A stretch of DNA of 9,417 nucleotides, taken from NCBI GenBank assembly GCA_050485745.1, contig JBJHBY010000143.1, positions 1 through 9,417 on the forward strand. Reading direction: 5' to 3'. The stretch is from JBJHBY01 sp050485745 (lineage in GTDB: Bacteria > Pseudomonadota > Gammaproteobacteria > Pseudomonadales > CAMLJR01). Position numbers and translations under genes: made by a program. The notes beneath the pieces were generated by a model. That model saw only the letters and a list, made by a program, of their open reading frames with translations. It searched no databases and was not told where the DNA came from. The first letter of the stretch is position 1, and every line of letters starts with the position of its first letter. Of the stretch, positions 5,973 through 9,417 are shown one piece after another.

Positions 5973-7151
5973 ATGCGCCATACTCCAGCGAGATCCACGC
6001 TGCAGCGGAGCATCGTCGCCGGCCTGATTCTGGTGCTGGCCGCCTGCAACAGCCTGCCAGGCCGCCCAGCGGCGCAGACGGTACCGGAGTTTGTGTACCG
6101 CGAGGAAGCCCTGAGCGAACAGCAACTGTTGGCCTTGACGCAGCCGGTCGAACCCCTGGTACTGACACCGGCCATGCGCGCCTTCAGCCAGCGCTACCTG
6201 CACTCCGTGCCCAACCCGCAGCAGCGCCTGCAGGCTCTGCAGCAGATGCTGTTCAGCCCCGCTGGCCTGGCCCTGCACTATGACGGCCACACCACTGCCA
6301 CCGCCAGCGAGGCCTTCGTTACGGGCCGGGCCAACTGCCTGACCTTTTCCCACCTGTTTATCGCCCTGGCGCGGGATGCAGGGCTGGACGCCCACTACCA
6401 GCTGGTGAACGTAGCGCCGGACTGGCAGCGCCAGAGGGACTGGGTACTGATCATGCAGCATGTCAACGTAGCCGGGCGCGCCGGGCGCGGCCAGCACTAC
6501 GTGGCGGATGTGGATCGGCGCCAGGGCAGCCGCGGCCTGGACAGCCGGCGCATGAGCGACGCCGAAGCCCTGGCCCACCACTACAACAACCTGGCCATGG
6601 AGGCTCTTGTCGCCGGGGAGTTGCCACAGGCCTACAGCTACCTGGTCAGGGCCCTGAACAGCCATGATCGCGAGGCATTCATCTGGACCAATCTCGGCAC
6701 GGTGCTACTGCACAACAGTCAGATCGCTGCCGCACGCGAGGCATTTCTCCATGCGATACGCCTCGACGCCAGCTCGGTGCCGCCCATGCGCAAATTCGTC
6801 GCCACGCTGGGGGAGGGTGAATATCCGGAGCTGGCCCGGCACCTCGAGCAGCGCATTGAACGGCTCGAACAGCGCAACCCCTACCATCTCGCCGCGGAGG
6901 CGCAACGCAGCGCCGAGAGCGGGAACTGGGCGCGCAGCTGGCGGATGATCGAGCGTGCACTGGCGCTCAAACCCGACGACCCGGACTTCTACCGCCTCGC
7001 CGTCGAGTCCCTGCTGGCCCTGGGCCACCCGCAGCGTGCACGGCAGCTGCTGGATCAGGCCGACCGTATCGCCACCCGCCGCGGCGAGCGCGGCCAGGAT
7101 CTGCAGGCGATGCTGGAGCAGTTCACGACCATTGGCCTGACTCCGGAGTAA
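5973..7151 (+). CDS. Lipoprotein with a transglutaminase-like domain and TPR repeats
   Basis: This 392-residue protein begins with a lipoprotein signal: basic residues, a hydrophobic stretch (about 13-23) and the lipobox LAAC with Cys25, so it should be lipid-anchored in the envelope. The Asn at +2 gives no inner-membrane retention signal, so the outer membrane is likely if the cell is Gram-negative. A transglutaminase-like (papain-fold) core follows, with candidate triad Cys122 (GRANCLTFS), His163 (MQHVNV) and Asp179 (YVADVD). TPR-like helices fill about 206-265 and 305-365 (for example LVAGELPQAYSYLVRALN and ALALKPDDPDFYRLA). This domain order is seen in uncharacterised gammaproteobacterial lipoproteins; the substrate is unknown. 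ATG at 5973 is chosen because GGGAGG (5963-5968) precedes it and the lipobox then sits at the normal distance; the longer in-frame reading from 5826 overlaps pirin. It converges on the hydrolase gene, with stop codons 15 bp apart. Confidence 0.85.
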   Translation: MRHTPARSTLQRSIVAGLILVLAACNSLPGRPAAQTVPEFVYREEALSEQQLLALTQPVEPLVLTPAMRAFSQRYLHSVPNPQQRLQALQQMLFSPAGLALHYDGHTTATASEAFVTGRANCLTFSHLFIALARDAGLDAHYQLVNVAPDWQRQRDWVLIMQHVNVAGRAGRGQHYVADVDRRQGSRGLDSRRMSDAEALAHHYNNLAMEALVAGELPQAYSYLVRALNSHDREAFIWTNLGTVLLHNSQIAAAREAFLHAIRLDASSVPPMRKFVATLGEGEYPELARHLEQRIERLEQRNPYHLAAEAQRSAESGNWARSWRMIERALALKPDDPDFYRLAVESLLALGHPQRARQLLDQADRIATRRGERGQDLQAMLEQFTTIGLTPE

Positions 7152-7166
7152 TGATTTGACGCTGGC

Positions 7167-7544
7167 TCAGGCCGACTGGCCTGCGCCCAGGGCTGCCAGC
7201 GGCTGCATATCGAAGTAGTCGCGCCAGGCGGTGATCAGGCCATCCCGCGTCTCGAACACGCCCATCACCGGCAGCTCCAGCCAGGCACCGTTGATCAGAA
7301 AGCGGTCCGTACGCTCGTTCATCACCACTCCCGCCGCACCGTCTGCCCAGTGGTGCACCACCCAGTCGACCTCGCTGGCCATGTCCAGGAAAGGACCCAG
7401 CACAGCGCGAATCGCCACATGTCCCTGCACAGGGTCCAGGGGGATGTTGTGGTAGACCGCATCTTCACTGAACAACTGCAGGGCGGCATCGACGTCGCGG
7501 CGATTGCAGGCGGCGATCAGTTGCTCGACGGGCTGGCGTGACAT
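7167..7544 (-). CDS. Limonene-1,2-epoxide hydrolase-like protein (SnoaL/NTF2-like fold)
   Basis: This 125-residue single-domain protein matches the small limonene-epoxide hydrolase family, distinct from alpha/beta epoxide hydrolases. The known active-site set (Tyr53, Asn55, Arg99, Asp101, Asp132 of the Rhodococcus enzyme) has counterparts here: Tyr31-x-Asn33 in VYHNIPL, Arg78-x-Asp80 in ERTDRF, and an Asp in WRDYFD (Asp109 or Asp112). This argues for a working hydrolase rather than a mere SnoaL-like relative. Expected reaction: water addition to an epoxide giving a vicinal diol. It lies 78 bp downstream of the P450 gene on the same strand, so P450 epoxidation followed by hydrolysis is a natural reading (inference). 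Its ribosome site AGGAG (7551-7555) lies 6 nt before the ATG, inside a possible small hairpin CCTG/CAGG (7553-7565). A related mycobacterial protein acts on bulky steroid-like epoxides, so the substrate need not be limonene. Confidence 0.85.
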   Translation of the reverse strand: MSRQPVEQLIAACNRRDVDAALQLFSEDAVYHNIPLDPVQGHVAIRAVLGPFLDMASEVDWVVHHWADGAAGVVMNERTDRFLINGAWLELPVMGVFETRDGLITAWRDYFDMQPLAALGAGQSA

Positions 7545-7622
7545 GGCGTGCTCCTGGTTTTCAGGTATTAAGGCGTCGGGGTTCGGGCGCCAGATTTGAG
7601 GCAGGATTCGGGCCCGCAGCGC

Positions 7623-8840
7623 TCAAACGGGGCCGGCTGGCGCGGGCAGAATACGATCGTACACCACCGGCAACTCGCGCACACCGCGCAGCACCGCACC
7701 GCTCGGGCCAGGGTCGTCGTCCTGGCTTGCCAGGCGCAGGCCCTGCAGGCGCTCCAGCAGCAGGCCCAGGGAAACCCTCAGCTCGGCACGGGCCAGGTGG
7801 GAGCCCAGGCAAAAATGCGGCCCGCCGCCGAAGGTGACAGACTTGTGGTGCGCGGGACGATCCAGGCGCAGGGTATCGGCGGCCTCGAACACCGCCGGGT
7901 CGCGGTTGGCGGTGGCGTTGCCGTACAGCAGCGGGGAGTGGGCCGGGATGTCCACACCGGCGATGCTCACCGCATGCTCGGTGTAACGTGGCTGCAGGCA
8001 CACCGCGCCATAAAGGCGCAGCGCCTCCTCCACCGCGTTGTCACGCAGCTCCGGCTTGTGCAGCAGGGCCTGATGCACCTCGGGATCACGCAGCACCGCC
8101 CACATCATGCTACCCATGGTGAGGTAGGTCGTGTCCGCCCCCGCCGGGAAGATCAGGCGAATGAAGGAGAAGATTTCCTCGTCGCTGAGGCGCTGGCCCT
8201 CGACCTCCGCCGCGGCCAGCAGCGAGATGACATCCTGCGCCGGGTTGCGCCGACGTTCGGCGACAATGGGTGCCAGATAGGCGGTAATTGCGTCCCGCGC
8301 CGCCAGAGCCGCCTGTGGATCCCAGGGGTAGAGGAACAGCCCCTGCAGCCAGCCATGCAGGGCCGGCTCGTCTTCGACCGGTACACCGAGCATGCCGGTG
8401 ATGACCTTGAACGGATAGCGGTGGGTGTAAGCCTGCACCAGGTCCAGCGGTGTCTGCCCGGCCAGGCCATCGATCAGCTCATTCGCCAGGGGTACCAACA
8501 GGGATTCGATATGTCGCCGCACCGCGCCCGGATGAAAGGCGCCGGACACCAGCAGACGATTGACCCGGTGCTCGTCGCCCTCCATGCACAGCAGGGTCTT
8601 GCCCTGGGCAGGTTCCGAATGACGACGGTAGGCCGGGCCGGCAGGCAGACCGGATTCATTGCGATACACCGCGGTGACGTCATCGTGGCGCAGGATGATC
8701 CAGCCGGTCTGCCCCAGAAAGCGTACCGGCACCACCCGCTCGCCGGCCTCGATCAGCTCCGCCATGCGCGCATGAAAGTCCGGCAGGGGGTCGATCCCGA
8801 AATCGACGTCGGGAAAGCGGTGCTCAATGGCGGCGGGCAT
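7623..8840 (-). CDS. Cytochrome P450
   Basis: This 405-residue soluble P450 has all the hallmarks of the family: the I-helix oxygen-activation motif AGADTT (233-238, with the acid-alcohol pair Asp236-Thr237), the ExxR motif Glu272-Arg275, and the heme loop FGGGPHFCLG (337-346) with Cys344 as the iron ligand. It has no membrane anchor, as in bacterial class I enzymes fed by a ferredoxin and its reductase, neither of which is in the window. ATG at 8840 is chosen because AGGAG (8850-8854) lies 9 nt upstream; an ATG at 8849 touches that site directly, and one at 8879 lies inside the 23-bp palindrome next to the predicted transcription start. It is divergent from the TetR gene and followed by the epoxide-hydrolase-like gene. 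The CYP family and substrate cannot be assigned by eye; terpenoid or steroid is suggested by the neighbours. Confidence 0.95.
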   Translation of the reverse strand: MPAAIEHRFPDVDFGIDPLPDFHARMAELIEAGERVVPVRFLGQTGWIILRHDDVTAVYRNESGLPAGPAYRRHSEPAQGKTLLCMEGDEHRVNRLLVSGAFHPGAVRRHIESLLVPLANELIDGLAGQTPLDLVQAYTHRYPFKVITGMLGVPVEDEPALHGWLQGLFLYPWDPQAALAARDAITAYLAPIVAERRRNPAQDVISLLAAAEVEGQRLSDEEIFSFIRLIFPAGADTTYLTMGSMMWAVLRDPEVHQALLHKPELRDNAVEEALRLYGAVCLQPRYTEHAVSIAGVDIPAHSPLLYGNATANRDPAVFEAADTLRLDRPAHHKSVTFGGGPHFCLGSHLARAELRVSLGLLLERLQGLRLASQDDDPGPSGAVLRGVRELPVVYDRILPAPAGPV

Positions 8841-8849
8841 GGCGGGCAT

Positions 8850-8854
8850 CTCCT
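8850..8854 (-). promoter_or_regulatory. Ribosome binding site that decides the P450 start
   Basis: AGGAG on the minus strand ends 9 nt before the ATG at 8840. The alternative ATG at 8849 has no spacing from it and the ATG at 8879 lies upstream of it, so 8840 is the best start. Confidence 0.65.
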
Positions 8855-8860
8855 GCGGGA

Positions 8861-8883
8861 GTGAATGGTGATTCACCATTCAC
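8861..8883. promoter_or_regulatory. Perfect 23-bp palindrome, probable TetR operator
   Basis: GTGAATGGTGA (8861-8871) and TCACCATTCAC (8873-8883) are exact inverted repeats around a single T. The site lies between the P450 and TetR genes and overlaps the predicted P450 transcription start (near 8880), a classic place for repression. TetR-family dimers commonly bind palindromes of this kind next to their own gene. Binding by this particular regulator is inference. Confidence 0.75.
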
Positions 8884-8884
8884 C

Positions 8885-8896
8885 CGAGTATACTCG
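8885..8896. promoter_or_regulatory. 12-bp palindrome CGAGTATACTCG carrying -10 boxes on both strands
   Basis: This perfect palindrome lies one base past the 23-bp element. Because of its symmetry it reads TATACT (5/6 to TATAAT) on both strands: minus at 8887-8892 and plus at 8889-8894. It could serve as a shared -10 region for the P450 and TetR genes or as a second regulator site. No good plus-strand -35 is seen at the right distance (TGGTGA at 8866-8871). Confidence 0.5.
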
Positions 8897-8914
8897 CCGC
8901 TGTGGAGCGGTCAA
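8887..8914 (-). promoter_or_regulatory. Sigma70-type promoter for the P450-hydrolase unit
   Basis: On the minus strand TTGACC (8909-8914, 5/6 to consensus) is followed after 16 nt by TATACT (8887-8892, 5/6). Transcription would start near 8880, inside the 23-bp palindrome, giving a leader of about 40 nt to the P450 ATG at 8840. Confidence 0.65.
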
Positions 8915-8970
8915 GCGTCGCCGGATGCGCGCCGCCGACCGACCGAATGCACTCCGCCACAGGAGCCGCC

Positions 8971-9417
8971 ATGCCCTCCGACACCCGCGAGCGCCTGCTC
9001 GACAGCGCCGTGACCCTGTTCGCCGAGCAGGGATACCAGAGCACATCGGTCGAGGACATCGCCCGCGCCGTCGGCATCGGACCCAGCGCCATCTACAAGC
9101 ACTTTCGCAGCAAGCAGGACCTCTACGCCCAGTCCCTGGCCCACCTCGCCGAGCCTTTCCTGGCCCTGCTTGATGACTTCGACCCGGACCAGGGCGTGAT
9201 CGCCTTCTCGCGGCGCATCTTTCAATACCATCTGGAGCACCCGCGCCTGGCCCAGCTGGCGCTGCAGGCGAGCGTCAGCGGCGGGCGCCACCGGGAGCTG
9301 CTGGCGGAATGCTGGTACCGGCCTTTCTACCAGCGCGTGCGCGCGCGCATGCTGGCCAGCCGCAGCCTCGGCGGTATTGGCGAGGAGCAACTGCCCGCCT
9401 ACTTCATGGCCTTCAAC
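8971..9417 (+). CDS. TetR-family transcriptional regulator, N-terminal 149 residues (runs off the window)
   Basis: The frame is open from ATG at 8971 to the last base, so the C-terminus is missing. AGGAG (8961-8965) lies 5 nt before the ATG. Residues about 8-55 are a typical TetR DNA-binding domain: the first helix ERLLDSAVTLFAEQGYQ, then the helix-turn-helix within TSVEDIARAVGIGPSAIYKHFRSKQDLY, with the usual YKHF-x-SKxxL signature. The remaining helices form the start of the ligand-binding and dimer domain. TetR proteins mostly repress neighbouring genes and release DNA on binding a small ligand. Being divergent from the P450 gene with a perfect 23-bp palindrome between them, it probably controls the P450-hydrolase unit and itself (inference). 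The ligand may be a substrate or intermediate of that route. Confidence 0.92.
   Translation, partial: MPSDTRERLLDSAVTLFAEQGYQSTSVEDIARAVGIGPSAIYKHFRSKQDLYAQSLAHLAEPFLALLDDFDPDQGVIAFSRRIFQYHLEHPRLAQLALQASVSGGRHRELLAECWYRPFYQRVRARMLASRSLGGIGEEQLPAYFMAFN

Noticed and set aside
4927..6168. Minus-strand open frame of 413 codons opposite pirin
   Set aside because: It is antisense to a pirin with all four metal ligands and crosses the intergenic hairpin at 5916-5936; no motif was found.
7596..8864. Plus-strand open frame of 422 codons opposite the P450 gene
   Set aside because: It is antisense to a P450 with intact heme, ExxR and I-helix motifs, has no recognisable domain and no ribosome site. Long antisense frames are expected in GC-rich coding DNA.
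8865..9173. Plus-strand 102-codon frame overlapping the TetR gene
   Set aside because: The true TetR frame starts at 8971 with a good ribosome site and a recognisable helix-turn-helix; this one is out of frame with it and rich in Arg.

Overview
The window is high-GC, densely packed bacterial DNA. It encodes seven complete genes and one gene cut by the right edge. The gene families (KshA-like Rieske oxygenase, cytochrome P450, limonene-epoxide-hydrolase-like protein, Amidohydrolase_2 protein, stand-alone molybdopterin oxidoreductase, pirin, lipoprotein with a transglutaminase-like fold) and the clear Shine-Dalgarno sites suggest a proteobacterium. A marine gammaproteobacterium of the Halieaceae/Spongiibacteraceae type that degrades steroids, terpenoids or other alicyclic compounds would fit, but the taxonomic guess is inference from gene style only.

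Layout. (1) 30-4691, minus strand: a likely catabolic transcription unit read right to left. It runs amidohydrolase (3477-4691), then Rieske oxygenase alpha subunit (2506-3444) 32 bp later, then, after a 298-bp gap with hairpins, a molybdopterin oxidoreductase (30-2207). A good sigma70-type promoter lies at 4773-4801. (2) 4692-5031: an AT-rich divergent control region followed by a GC-rich leader. (3) 5032-7151, plus strand: a pirin and a lipoprotein with transglutaminase-like and TPR regions, separated by a strong hairpin. (4) 7167-8840, minus strand: a P450 followed by a limonene-epoxide-hydrolase-like protein, convergent with the lipoprotein gene (15 bp between stop codons). (5) 8841-9417: a divergent control region with a perfect 23-bp palindrome, then a TetR-family regulator on the plus strand that runs off the window.

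How they may work together (inference): the P450 could epoxidise or hydroxylate an alicyclic substrate and the small hydrolase could open the epoxide, under control of the neighbouring TetR protein, whose likely operator sits over the predicted P450 transcription start. The Rieske protein, amidohydrolase and molybdoenzyme look like steps of a related degradation route. No ferredoxin or ferredoxin reductase for either oxygenase is in the window, so electrons must come from elsewhere.

Nothing here is a CRISPR array, phage, insertion sequence, tRNA or rRNA. The most distinctive signals are regulatory: the double palindrome between P450 and TetR, the back-to-back promoters at 4773-4834, and a hairpin at the left edge whose base pairs fit the minus-strand transcript better than the plus.
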